Notes: generated from the sequence alone by a model not told the origin. Shown: positions 43,633 through 51,944, numbered from the stretch's first letter. The stretch is 64,000 bases of DNA from Lentzea sp. NEAU-D7 (GCF_026242055.1 NZ_JAPJDL010000008.1:124001-188000); one strand, 5' to 3'. A program made the numbers and translations.

Positions 43633-44885
43633 TCGACCAGCTGCCCGAACACCGCCCCATGCCCGACGACGTCCGCCTGCGGGCCCGCCGGAGGCTGTCG
43701 GAGGGCATGAGTCCGGCCGCCCGCACCGGCAGGCCGGTCCTGATCGCCGCCGGCGTCGGCGTGCTCGCCGCCGGAGCGGTCTTCGCGAGCCAGGCCCTCC
43801 TCGGCGGTTCGGCCGATCCGGCGGCCCCGCCGATGCAGTACAACGGCGAGTTCGTCGGCAAGGACCGCAAGCTCGTCAACCACGTCGAGACCGGCAAGGT
43901 CGCCCCGGACGCGCTGGCCCGTTGCGCCGCCGCCGCGAAGGAACACCCGCCCGCAGAGCAGTGGCAGCCGATGGCGACCAGCGCCAAGAACGGCACGGTC
44001 CTCACCGCGTTCCGCGTTCCGGCCGGCGTGTTCTTCTGCGCGAACACCGCCACCACCACGACGATCTCCGTGCCGAACCCGGCCGTGGTCGAGGGCCGGC
44101 GTCAGGTGGAGATCCTGTTCACCACGCCGAGCGGCACGATGGCGGGCCTGGTCTCGCCGGACGTCAGGTTCCTGAGCCTGTCCCAGATCGCCGACGCCGG
44201 CCAGAGCAGCGCGATGCCCGCGCTGGTGGACGGCCTGTTCCTGGAGCCCAGCGGGTTCCCCAAGGCGGAAAACGGCACGAAAGCACTGGTCAACGGCGAG
44301 GAGTCGGCCGTGCGGGGCGTGCCGAAGCCCACCGCGTCCGTCGTCGACCGGCCGCAGCCGCCCGCCGCCCGGGACACGCCGGAAGCCGCGCGGTTCGGCG
44401 CCTGCCTGAAGAACCGGGCCGTCCCGGACCCCGACCAGTTCGCTCACGGCCTCACCGCGAAGGTCAGCGCCACCGACACGATCATCACCGGCCGCTTCGG
44501 CGACCTGCTGCTCTACTGCCGCGAGGCGGACCACGACCCGACGCCCGGCACGGTGTTCGACCTCGACGACCTGACGGAGATCCGCGGCAGGACCGTCGCG
44601 GCGATGTCGGCGTTCTACGACTTCAAGCCGTACAAGGTCAACGAGCAGGGCGAGTACTACGACGGCGGCAGCACCAGCGCCGCGGCGGTCGGCTTGATCC
44701 TCGACCCGCGCGCGGCGTCGATCACCTACACCAGCCCCGGTGCCGCGGACGTGCCCGCGACGATGGGCAACGGCACGTTCGTGCTGGCGGCACGCCTGCT
44801 CGACCGGCACCCCGACGCCCGCGTCGTCGTGCGGGACGCCGCCGGGAACGTCCTGGAGACGATCACGCCGCAGACCCCCTCGTAG
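43629..44885 (+). CDS. Membrane-anchored putative anti-sigma factor
   Basis: This encodes 418 aa from ATG 43629. A short cytoplasmic part (about 35 aa, LPEHRPMPDDVRLRARRRLSEGM) is followed by one membrane span (VLIAAGVGVLAAGAVFASQALL) and a large extracellular domain with several Cys residues (DALARCAAAA, VFFCANTA, GACLKNRA, LLYCREAD), possibly two disulfides. This resembles CU044_5270-type proteins. The cytoplasmic region is too short for a full zinc anti-sigma domain. Coupling to the sigma gene is the main evidence for regulation. Confidence 0.75.
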   Translation: MIDQLPEHRPMPDDVRLRARRRLSEGMSPAARTGRPVLIAAGVGVLAAGAVFASQALLGGSADPAAPPMQYNGEFVGKDRKLVNHVETGKVAPDALARCAAAAKEHPPAEQWQPMATSAKNGTVLTAFRVPAGVFFCANTATTTTISVPNPAVVEGRRQVEILFTTPSGTMAGLVSPDVRFLSLSQIADAGQSSAMPALVDGLFLEPSGFPKAENGTKALVNGEESAVRGVPKPTASVVDRPQPPAARDTPEAARFGACLKNRAVPDPDQFAHGLTAKVSATDTIITGRFGDLLLYCREADHDPTPGTVFDLDDLTEIRGRTVAAMSAFYDFKPYKVNEQGEYYDGGSTSAAAVGLILDPRAASITYTSPGAADVPATMGNGTFVLAARLLDRHPDARVVVRDAAGNVLETITPQTPS

Positions 44886-44925
44886 ACAGGTCGAAAGCGG
44901 TGGACGGCCGCGTCAGGATCTCCTT

Positions 44926-45408
44926 GTGGACACCGAACGCCTGACGTTGCGACCCCTCGGCCGATCCGACGTGGACGCAGTGCGCGCGCTGCACGCCGAC
45001 CCCGAGGTCATGCGGTACCTCGACCCTGCACCGGTCGAGAACTACCTCGGCGACGGCTTCCACGCGGCCGTCGAGAAGGCGACCGGCCGGTTCATCGGCT
45101 GGTTCGAGTTCCAGGGCACGACCGAGGCCGAGCTCGGCTACCGGCTGCACCGCGCGTTCTGGGGCCTCGGCTACGCCACCGAGGGCGGGAGGGCGCTGAT
45201 CGAGCGAGGCTTCACCGCGGGCGGTGTCCAGCGGGTCGTCGCCACGACGATGTTCGTCAACGGCGGATCGCGGCGTGTGATGGAGAAGTGCGGGCTGCGG
45301 CACGTCCGCACCTTCCACGTCGACTTCCCCGATCCGCTGCCCGGCGCGGAACACGGCGAGGTCGAGTACGCGCTGACAAAGGAGGAATGGCAGCGGACGC
45401 GCCGATGA
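44926..45408 (+). CDS. GNAT N-acetyltransferase (RimJ/RimL type)
   Basis: This encodes 160 aa from GTG 44926. It contains TERLTLRPLGRSDVDAVRALHADPEVMRYL, a slightly shortened core, ELGYRLHRAFWGLGYATEGGRALIERGF (the acetyl-CoA pyrophosphate loop, with Gly-x-Gly-Tyr-Ala-Thr-Glu) and VNGGSRRVMEKCGLRHVRTF. It likely acetylates a protein N-terminus or a small amine. A 16-bp palindrome follows 4 nt after the stop. Confidence 0.88.
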   Translation: MDTERLTLRPLGRSDVDAVRALHADPEVMRYLDPAPVENYLGDGFHAAVEKATGRFIGWFEFQGTTEAELGYRLHRAFWGLGYATEGGRALIERGFTAGGVQRVVATTMFVNGGSRRVMEKCGLRHVRTFHVDFPDPLPGAEHGEVEYALTKEEWQRTRR

Positions 45409-45412
45409 GAAA

Positions 45413-45428
45413 CCTGAGAATTCTCAGG
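45413..45428. repeat. Perfect 16-bp palindrome
   Basis: CCTGAGAATTCTCAGG is perfectly self-complementary. It sits 4 nt after the acetyltransferase stop and 129 nt before the next start. It could be an operator for the gene at 45557; with no loop it is a poor terminator. Confidence 0.6.
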
Positions 45429-45556
45429 AAACGGGGAATCGCAGGTCATCACGCTTACCAGGAGGGAGCTGAGTCACACCAGCTCAACTCCGGGAACAAA
45501 GGCGGTGCCACGTTCGTAATACCAGGTGTAGGGATCGCAATTCGGAGGTGTTGGAA

Positions 45557-46066
45557 ATGACCACAGCGACTCCGTTCGCCACGGGAACGAATTCCACGGG
45601 CGTCAACGCACTGCCCACTCCGCCCACCGGCTGGCCCATCGGTTCCTACGGGACCTACGAAGAGGCCCAGCGGGCCGTGGACCACCTGGCCGACAACGAC
45701 TTCCCGGTCGCGGACGTCACCATTGTGGGCGTCGAGCCGATGATCGTCGAACGCGTCACGGGTCGTCTGACCTGGGGCCGCGTCCTCGGCGCGGGAGCCG
45801 CGTCCGGTGCATGGTTCGGTCTGTTCGTCGGTCTGCTGCTGGGCCTGTTCTCGACCGGCGGCGCGCTCGCCCCGATCGTCACGGGCCTCGTCGTCGGTAC
45901 GGTCTTCGGCCTGGCCAGCGCCGCCACCCGGTACGCCGCCACGCGCGGCCGCCGCGACTTCGCCTCGGTCACCCAGCTCGTGGCCGGCCGCTACGACGTG
46001 CTCAGCCACCCGCGCAACGCCGAACGCGGCAAGGAGATGCTGACCGCGCTCGCCTGGCGCTCCTGA
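45557..46066 (+). CDS. General-stress-type membrane protein (YflT/GsiB-like domain)
   Basis: This encodes 169 aa from ATG 45557, with GGAGG at 45544-45548. A ferredoxin-like N-terminal part (IGSYGTYEEAQRAVDHLADNDFPVADVTIVGVEPMIVERVTGRLTWGRVLGAGAASGAW) is followed by two Gly-rich membrane segments (FGLFVGLLLGLFSTGG; APIVTGLVVGTVFGLA). This is the general stress protein 17M-like family in actinomycetes. A terminator follows. Stress induction is inferred from the family only. Confidence 0.82.
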   Translation: MTTATPFATGTNSTGVNALPTPPTGWPIGSYGTYEEAQRAVDHLADNDFPVADVTIVGVEPMIVERVTGRLTWGRVLGAGAASGAWFGLFVGLLLGLFSTGGALAPIVTGLVVGTVFGLASAATRYAATRGRRDFASVTQLVAGRYDVLSHPRNAERGKEMLTALAWRS

Positions 46067-46083
46067 ACCAGCTCCCACCACGA

Positions 46084-46118
46084 GGAAACGCCGTCCCGAT
46101 CTTCGGGGCGGCGTTTCC
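46084..46118 (+). terminator. Intrinsic-type terminator hairpin
   Basis: A 14-bp stem (46084-46097 with 46105-46118, one G-T wobble) and a 7-nt loop lie 17 nt after the stress-type gene's stop and end 14 nt before the next start. Confidence 0.8.
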
Positions 46119-46132
46119 GCTTTACTGGTCGC

Positions 46133-46831
46133 GTGGAGAACTTGGGGGAGTCGCTCTGGTGGCGCGCCGTGCTGCTGGCGGCAGGATTCATCGTGAACGT
46201 GCTGTCCGTGGACACCGGCCTGTTCGGACTGGTGCCGATCGTCCTGTGGATCATTGTCGCCTGTTCGTGGCGGACTGGGCTCGTGGTCGGCCTGCTCCTG
46301 GTGACCCTGTTGGCGTGGTTCGTGCTGCCGCGTGCGATGGAACTGCCCGGCCGGTGGGTGCCCTCGGCGTTGGAGCTCTACTGGCTTCACCCGATGATCG
46401 CGGCGATCGTGATCGCCGTCGGTCTGCTCGTCGAACGGCGCCTGCTCATCGGCGTCCTCTGGCTGCCCGCCATGATCGTTGCAGGGATGGCGATCGCCGT
46501 GTTCCTGGACATCGAAGCGAGCATGCCCGGCGACGAGGGCGTGGTGTCGGCCGCGTCCGGGCTGGAGGTGGCCGAGGAGGGCAGCCGCTGCGGCTCCGGC
46601 CATGGCGCCAACTGTGCGCGAGAGCTGACCGCGACCGGAGACCGCGCCGCCGAGGTGGTTCGCGCGGGACTCGCGTCGGGCGGGTTCACCTCTCGGCCGC
46701 CGTTGGCCACCGACGAGCGCATGTGCAGGCAGACCGGACTCGTTCTGGTCCACGAGGTGTGTGCGGAGCTCCGCCCCACGTCCCCGACCAGCGTCCGGGT
46801 GCTCTGGTACGTCAACCGGTCCGCTGCTTGA
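46133..46831 (+). CDS. Membrane protein of unknown function
   Basis: This encodes 232 aa from GTG 46133. Three or four membrane segments lie in the first 125 residues (AVLLAAGFIVNVLSV; FGLVPIVLWIIVACSW; GLVVGLLLVTLLAWFVLP; MIAAIVIAVGLLVERRLLIGVLWLPAMIVAGMAIAVFL). The C-terminal 100 residues are soluble, with four Cys (SRCGSGHGANCAREL; ERMCRQ; HEVCAEL) that could form disulfides outside the cell. I do not recognise the family. Confidence 0.7.
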   Translation: MENLGESLWWRAVLLAAGFIVNVLSVDTGLFGLVPIVLWIIVACSWRTGLVVGLLLVTLLAWFVLPRAMELPGRWVPSALELYWLHPMIAAIVIAVGLLVERRLLIGVLWLPAMIVAGMAIAVFLDIEASMPGDEGVVSAASGLEVAEEGSRCGSGHGANCARELTATGDRAAEVVRAGLASGGFTSRPPLATDERMCRQTGLVLVHEVCAELRPTSPTSVRVLWYVNRSAA

Positions 46832-46836
46832 GCTTC

Positions 46837-46882
46837 ATTTCCGTAGGCCATACGGTATTGTTTCCGTATGGCCTACGGAAAT
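46837..46882. promoter_or_regulatory. 19-bp inverted repeat with two TetR sites
   Basis: Positions 46837-46855 and 46864-46882 form a perfect 19-bp inverted repeat with an 8-bp spacer. Each arm contains its own CCGTA-N5-TACGG site (46841-46855 and 46864-46878), the same core as at 32139-32153. The second site ends 15 nt before the tetR ATG at 46894. On RNA it would also form a strong hairpin in the leader. Confidence 0.85.
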
Positions 46883-46893
46883 GGGGTGGACGG

Positions 46894-47649
46894 ATGGCCG
46901 CCGAACGCAGCGGCGGGGGAGACCCGGCCAGGACGCTCGCACTGCTCTGGCGCACGCCGCAGGAGCCGAAGCCGGTCGGCAGGAAACCCAAGGTGAGCGT
47001 CGACCAGATCGTCACCGCGGCGATCGCGGTGGCCGACCGCGAGGGGCTCGGCGCGATGTCGATGGCCCGCGTCGCGCAGGAACTGGGCGTCGGCACGATG
47101 TCGCTCTACACGCACGTGCCCGGCAAGGCCGAGTTGATCGACCTCATGGCCGACGCGGTGCTGCAGGAGCGCGACCTCGTGCCCGAGGGCACCTGGCGTG
47201 AGCGCGTCCAGCACTACGCCGACCGCACGCGTGCGGTCTACCAGGCGCATCCGTGGATGCGGGACGTGTCGATGGTGCGGCCGCCGCTCGGTCCTGGACT
47301 CATGGACGGCCAGGAGTTCGTGCTGGCCGCACTCGCCGACTCCGGACTGGAACCGCGGCAGGTGACCGTCGCGCACGTGGCGGTCGAGGGCTTCGTGCAC
47401 GGCGCCGCGGCATCCGAAGTGGACGATCAACAACTCGCCGCGACGACCGGTGAGTCGGGCGACTCCTGGTGGGGCGCACGGCAGGTGTTCTGGGACGACT
47501 ACTTCGACGTCGAGCGCTACCCGGCGATGACGGCGCTGTGGAACGCCGGCGCCTACGACACCGAGGGCACGCTCGCCGAGAACATGCACCGCTCGTGGAA
47601 CTACGGACTCGACAGGTTGCTGGACGGCATCGAAGGGGGCATGCGATGA
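46894..47649 (+). CDS. TetR-family regulator (TetR_C type), paralogue of 31365
   Basis: This encodes 251 aa from ATG 46894. It shares GGDPARTLALLWRTPQ, VSVDQIVTAAIAVADREGLGAMSMARVAQELGVGTMSLYTHVPGKAELIDLMAD with the TetR at 31365, and the same length. The C-terminal halves differ, implying different ligands. The stop overlaps the next ATG (ATGA), so the regulator is coexpressed with an NmrA-like oxidoreductase and probably represses both through the 46837-46882 repeat. Confidence 0.92.
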   Translation: MAAERSGGGDPARTLALLWRTPQEPKPVGRKPKVSVDQIVTAAIAVADREGLGAMSMARVAQELGVGTMSLYTHVPGKAELIDLMADAVLQERDLVPEGTWRERVQHYADRTRAVYQAHPWMRDVSMVRPPLGPGLMDGQEFVLAALADSGLEPRQVTVAHVAVEGFVHGAAASEVDDQQLAATTGESGDSWWGARQVFWDDYFDVERYPAMTALWNAGAYDTEGTLAENMHRSWNYGLDRLLDGIEGGMR

Positions 47650-48485
47650 CGACGCTGGTCACCGGCGCGACGGGCAACGTCGGCAGGTTGGTGGTGCGGG
47701 GGCTCGGCGGTCACGTCCGGGCCATCACCCGCGACCCGGCCAAGGCCGCCTTCCCCACGCACGTGGAGACGGTGAAGGCGGACCTCGACGACCCGGACAG
47801 CATCCCGTTCGACGGCGTCGACAAGCTCTACCTGTTCGCGCACCCGCCGACCGCACAGGAGGTGGTCGACCGCGCCGTGCGGGCCGGTGTCCGCCGGATC
47901 GTCACCCTGTCCTCGGGCGCGGTGACCTACGGCTACGACACCAGCCACCACCTGCCGGTCGAGCAGGCCGTCGAGGCGTCCGGCGTCGAGTGGACCCACC
48001 TGCGGCCGGGCGAGTTCGCGGTCAACAAGATCGACCTCTGGGGACCGTCGATCCGCGAGGACGGCACGATCGTGCACCCCGAACCGGACGCGTACGGGCA
48101 GCCGATCCACGAGGCCGACATCGCCGACGTGGCGATCAAGGTCCTGCAGGAGGACGGCCACGCGGGCCAGGCCTACAACCTGTCCGGCCCGCCGCAGATC
48201 ACCCAGCGGGACATGGCACGCGACATCGGTGCCGCGATCGGGCGCTCGTTGACGTTCCGCGACGTCACCGTGGAGGAGGCGCTCGCCTACTACGTGAGCG
48301 TCGGCTGGCCCGAGGAGATCGCGCGCTACGTCCTCGGCATCGCCGGTTACGAGGGCGGCGACCCCGACGACTTCGCCGACTACGAGTTCGTCGTGTCGCC
48401 CGACTACGAGAAGCTCACCGGCAGGCCCTACCGGACGTTCGCCCAGTGGGCCCGCGACCACGCGGCCGACTTCACCGCACGATGA
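47646..48485 (+). CDS. NmrA-like NAD(P)H-binding protein
   Basis: This encodes 279 aa from ATG 47646. The atypical SDR Rossmann motif LVTGATGNVGRLVVRGL is followed by DGVDKLYLFAHPP, VTLSSGAVTYGYD and a WTHLRPGEFAVN segment, with no canonical YxxxK pair. It fits the NmrA/azoreductase-type oxidoreductases (YtfG-like). It is cotranscribed with the TetR gene, so it is likely induced by that regulator's ligand. Confidence 0.9.
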   Translation: MTTLVTGATGNVGRLVVRGLGGHVRAITRDPAKAAFPTHVETVKADLDDPDSIPFDGVDKLYLFAHPPTAQEVVDRAVRAGVRRIVTLSSGAVTYGYDTSHHLPVEQAVEASGVEWTHLRPGEFAVNKIDLWGPSIREDGTIVHPEPDAYGQPIHEADIADVAIKVLQEDGHAGQAYNLSGPPQITQRDMARDIGAAIGRSLTFRDVTVEEALAYYVSVGWPEEIARYVLGIAGYEGGDPDDFADYEFVVSPDYEKLTGRPYRTFAQWARDHAADFTAR

Positions 48486-48565
48486 CCTGATCGGACGCTG
48501 ATCATCGCGTCGATTCCGGCACCTCCTCGTTCGACGTCCTGGCAGACGGCGAACGAGGAGGTCCG

Positions 48566-48796
48566 GTGCGGTTCATGGTGTTCGTCAGGAGCGCGATCCC
48601 GTTGACGGCACTGCACGGGGACGCGCTGGCGCGCGCGAGCGTGTTGCTCGACGCCGGTGACCTCGTCCCGGACGCGTGCGGGGTCTCCGGGTACTGGCTG
48701 ATCGACGTGCGCGACCGCGAGGAGGCCGTCGAGCGGATGAAGCGCATCGCCCTCCCCGCGTGCGTCGTGGAAATACGTCAGGTCGCTGTGGTGTGA
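48566..48796 (+). CDS. Miniature YCII-like protein, ECF42 partner
   Basis: This encodes 76 aa from GTG 48566 with GAGGAGG upstream. It starts MRFMVFVRS and ends SGYWLIDVRDREEAVERMKRIALP...VEIRQV, as YCII proteins do. The central block of about 40 residues, including the TDGPFAE motif, is missing; LLDAGDLVPDACG runs straight into GYWLID. The reading frame is intact and the gene sits 7 nt before an ECF42 sigma factor gene. It is therefore probably a functional shortened variant. Confidence 0.75.
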   Translation: MRFMVFVRSAIPLTALHGDALARASVLLDAGDLVPDACGVSGYWLIDVRDREEAVERMKRIALPACVVEIRQVAVV

Positions 48797-48803
48797 TTCC
48801 CCC

Positions 48804-50048
48804 ATGGGGGTCAGCTCGGTGCACCGCACCATCGACGCGGTCTGGCGGATGGAGTCGGCGAAGGTCATCTCCGCCCTGGCCCGGTACACCCGCGACGTCG
48901 GACTCGCCGAGGAGATGGCCCAGGACGCCCTGGTCGCGGCCCTGGAGCAGTGGCCGGCCGAAGGAGTGCCGAAGAACCCCGGCGCGTGGCTGATGACCAC
49001 GGCGAAGCGCCGGTCGATCGACCAGATCCGCCGGCGCGAGAACCTCAACCGCAAGGTGGAGGAGATCGGCCGCGAAGTCCAGGAGACCACGCCGGACGCC
49101 AGCGAGGGCATTGACGACGAGATCGGCGACGACCTGCTGAGCCTCATGTTCACCGCCTGCCACCCGGTCCTCGGCACCGAGGCCCGCGTCGCGCTCACGC
49201 TGAAGATGCTGGGCGGCCTCAAGACCGAGGAGATCGCCCGCGCGTTCCTGGTCAGCGACACGACCGTGGCCCAGCGCATCGTGCGCGCCAAGAAGGCGCT
49301 CGCCGACGCCGGGGTGCCGTTCGAGGTCCCCGAGGGGCCCGAGCTCGCCACCCGGCTCGCCAGCGTCCTGGAGGTCATCTACCTGATCTTCAACGAGGGC
49401 TACTCCGCCACCCAGGGCGACGACTGGCTGCGACCCGAGCTGTGCGCGGAAGCGTTGCGGCTCGGCCGCGTGCTCGCCGAGCTCGCGCCCAAGGAGGCCG
49501 AGGTCCACGGCCTGGTCGCGCTGATGGAGATCCAGGCCTCCCGCACGAAGGCCCGCACCGGCCCCGGCGGCGAACCCGTGCTGCTGCTCGACCAGGACCG
49601 GGGCCGCTGGGACTGGCTGCTCATCGGCCGTGGTCTCAAAGCCCTCGAACGCGCCGAGGCCCTCAACCAGCCACCCGGCCCGTACTACGTGCAGGCCGCC
49701 CTCGCCGCGTGCCACGCTCGTGCGCGCAGGGCGGAAGACACCGACTGGCAACGCATCGCCACCCTCTACCAGGTGCTGGCGAGCATCTCGCCGTCGCCGA
49801 TCGTCGAGCTCAACCGCGCCGTGGCGTTGTCGATGGCCTTCGGGCCCGCCGCCGGTCTCGCGCTGGTCGACGAGATCGCGGGCGAGAAGGCGTTGCAGGG
49901 CTACCACCTGCTGCCCAGCGTGCGCGGCGACTTCCTGGCGAAGCTCGGGCGCAACGCCGAGGCCAAGGCGGAGTTCGAGAAGGCGGCCGCGCTCACCCGC
50001 AACGAACGCGAGCGCACCCTGCTGCTCGAACGCGCCGCCGCCTGTTAG
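48804..50048 (+). CDS. ECF42-type RNA polymerase sigma factor
   Basis: This encodes 414 aa from ATG 48804. Region 2 (GLAEEMAQDALVAALEQWPAEGVPKNPGAWLMTTAKRRSID), region 4 (GLKTEEIARAFLVSDTTVAQRIVRAKKAL), the LEVIYLIFNEGYSATQGDDW motif and a TPR-like C-terminus (DQDRGRWDWLLIGRGLKALERA; LNRAVALSMAFGP) define ECF42. It is a second, distinct copy beside that at 7325. Its stop overlaps the convergent LysE gene by 4 bp. Confidence 0.94.
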   Translation: MGVSSVHRTIDAVWRMESAKVISALARYTRDVGLAEEMAQDALVAALEQWPAEGVPKNPGAWLMTTAKRRSIDQIRRRENLNRKVEEIGREVQETTPDASEGIDDEIGDDLLSLMFTACHPVLGTEARVALTLKMLGGLKTEEIARAFLVSDTTVAQRIVRAKKALADAGVPFEVPEGPELATRLASVLEVIYLIFNEGYSATQGDDWLRPELCAEALRLGRVLAELAPKEAEVHGLVALMEIQASRTKARTGPGGEPVLLLDQDRGRWDWLLIGRGLKALERAEALNQPPGPYYVQAALAACHARARRAEDTDWQRIATLYQVLASISPSPIVELNRAVALSMAFGPAAGLALVDEIAGEKALQGYHLLPSVRGDFLAKLGRNAEAKAEFEKAAALTRNERERTLLLERAAAC

Positions 50049-50635
50049 GTCAGCGCGAGCTTCGCGCCCAGCGCGACGAACGAGGCCGCGAAGAACCGCC
50101 GCAGCCACACCATCACCCGAGGCCGCGCCAGCACCCGGTCGCGCATCGACGCCGCGAACACGCCGTAAACGGCGAACACCAGGAACGTCAGCGCCATGAA
50201 CACCGCGCTCAGCGTCAGCATCTGCCCGAACCCGGTGGCGAACTGCGGCAGGAACGCCACGAAGAAGATCGTCAGCTTCGGGTTGAGCAGGTTGATCAGC
50301 ACCGCCGACACCACGACCTTGCGCGCCGACGCCGGTGCCGCCGCGGTGTCCACGACCAGTTCGCTCCTGTCCCGCAACGTCGACCACGCCAGGTAGACGA
50401 GGTACGCGACGCCCAGGTACTTCACGATCTCGAACGCCAGCGCGCTCGCGTGCAGCAACGCCGCCAGCCCCGTCACGGTCGCCAGCACGTGCGGCACGAT
50501 CCCCAGCGTGCAGCCGAACGCGGCGATCACGCTCGCCTTCCGTCCGTGCGCGAGACCGGCGGACAGCGTGTACAGCACACCGGTGCCGGGGGTGGCGACG
50601 GCGATCAACGTCGTGATCAGGAATGCGAGGCTCAT
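50045..50635 (-). CDS. LysE/RhtB-family exporter
   Basis: This encodes 196 aa from ATG 50635. Six membrane segments are visible, starting MSLAFLITTLIAVATPGTGVLYTLSAGL (family signature PGPG here PGTG) and including YLGVAYLVYLAW and NPKLTIFFVAFLPQF. Members export amino acids such as lysine, threonine or homoserine lactones. No linked regulator is present. The divergent neighbour is the VOC protein at 50744. Confidence 0.9.
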   Translation of the reverse strand: MSLAFLITTLIAVATPGTGVLYTLSAGLAHGRKASVIAAFGCTLGIVPHVLATVTGLAALLHASALAFEIVKYLGVAYLVYLAWSTLRDRSELVVDTAAAPASARKVVVSAVLINLLNPKLTIFFVAFLPQFATGFGQMLTLSAVFMALTFLVFAVYGVFAASMRDRVLARPRVMVWLRRFFAASFVALGAKLALT

Positions 50636-50743
50636 GCCGGTGACTCTGCCGCGCAACCGGTCCAGTTGACAGAGCCACAAACCGCCCTTGAAGTTGGACC
50701 ACTTCCGGTGTCGAGAACCCGGCCGCGGCTCCGTCCCAGGGGC

Positions 50744-51181
50744 ATGACCATCAAGAGCATGCACCACGTCGGAATGACCGTCACCGACCTCGCGGCCACC
50801 GTCGCGTTCTTCGAGGCACTGGGCATGGAGCTGGAGGGCAAGGCGCACATGGAGGGCGAGTTCGTCGACGGCGTCGTCGGACTCGACGGCTCCAGCAGCG
50901 ACATCGCCATGATGAAGACCCCGGACGACCGGTACCGGATCGAGTTCAGCCAGTTCCAGGCCCCGCGCAGCATCGACGGCGGTTCCCGCGCGCCGATCCA
51001 CGCCCTGGGTCTGCGGCACGTCGCGTTCGTCGTCGACGACCTCGACGACACCCTCGCCCGCCTCGAACCGCACGGCGCCGAGCTGGTCAAGAACGTCGAG
51101 ACGTACGAGGACGTGCTGCGGACCTGCTACGTCCGCGGCCCCGAGGGCGTCCTCGTCGAGCTGTGCCAGTACTTCAGGTGA
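50744..51181 (+). CDS. VOC (glyoxalase-like) protein
   Basis: This encodes 145 aa from ATG 50744 (MTIKSMHHVGMTVTDLAATVAFFEALG). Paired beta-alpha-beta modules carry metal-ligand positions: HHVGM (His), IEFSQF (Glu), LRHVAFVVDDLDDTL (His) and GVLVELCQYF (Glu). It probably acts as a dioxygenase, lyase or glyoxalase-like enzyme. It overlaps the convergent AraC regulator by 8 bp. Confidence 0.9.
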   Translation: MTIKSMHHVGMTVTDLAATVAFFEALGMELEGKAHMEGEFVDGVVGLDGSSSDIAMMKTPDDRYRIEFSQFQAPRSIDGGSRAPIHALGLRHVAFVVDDLDDTLARLEPHGAELVKNVETYEDVLRTCYVRGPEGVLVELCQYFR

Positions 51182-51944
51182 GCGCCCGCGCGTACGCCGT
51201 GGGGGAGACACCGATGGTCTGCGTGAAGTCCCGGACCAGGTGGGCCTGGTCGCTGTAGCCGAGGTCGGCGGCCAGATGCGCCCACTCGACGTCCGACTCG
51301 GCCCGTTCCAGCGCCTCGTGGATGCGGTACCGCAGGATGACCCACTTCGGGCTCACCCCGACGTAGTCCGCGAACAGCCGCTGCATCGTGCGCACCGCCA
51401 CGCCGCAGTCCCGCGCGAAGTCCGCCACCCGCCGGATCTCCCGGTCGTCCCGGATCCGTTGGACCAGCTCCATCGCGAGCGTCGCCTGGGCATCGGCCAC
51501 GGGTCCGAGCCCCAGCAGGAACGCGTCGAGCGCGGCCACCCGCTCGTCCTCGTCCTCGACGTCCAGCACCAGCGACGACGGGACGTCGAGCCGCACGTGC
51601 CGCCCGGTCCACTCCGACACCGGCTCGGGCCGGAACGGCCGGAACCCGCCGGGCCGGAACTGCACGCCCGCCACCCGGATCCGCCCGTCGAGCACCCGGC
51701 GGAACAGCCCGAGCCCCACGCCCGCGATCTCCGGCTGGGCGAAACCGCGTTCGAAGACGACGTTCACGGACGGGTGCGGCACGACGTGCGCGGTGTACGG
51801 CTCGTCCAGCTGTCCGTCGATCAGCCAGTAGTGCTCCAGGTACGGCCGCAGCTCGGCGCACGGCATCCGGCGGCGGAACCGCACGCGGGCGAACAGCTCG
51901 CGCGCGTCCACGATTCCCCGAGTGTCCCGGCGCGGCCCCTGCAC
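51174..51944 (-). CDS. AraC-family regulator with N-terminal DUF6597-like domain
   Basis: This encodes 256 aa from GTG 51944, chosen for AGGA 8 nt upstream. The N-terminal domain (MPCAELRPYLEHYWLIDGQLDEPYTAHVVPHPSVNVVFERG; VAGVQFRPGGFRPF) precedes two AraC HTHs (RRVADFARDCGVAVRTMQRLFADYVGVSPKWVILRYRIHEAL; AHLAADLGYSDQAHLVRDFTQTIGVSP). It is a probable activator; the target could be the convergent VOC gene or the divergent DinB-like gene at 52011. Confidence 0.9.
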   Translation of the reverse strand: MQGPRRDTRGIVDARELFARVRFRRRMPCAELRPYLEHYWLIDGQLDEPYTAHVVPHPSVNVVFERGFAQPEIAGVGLGLFRRVLDGRIRVAGVQFRPGGFRPFRPEPVSEWTGRHVRLDVPSSLVLDVEDEDERVAALDAFLLGLGPVADAQATLAMELVQRIRDDREIRRVADFARDCGVAVRTMQRLFADYVGVSPKWVILRYRIHEALERAESDVEWAHLAADLGYSDQAHLVRDFTQTIGVSPTAYARALT

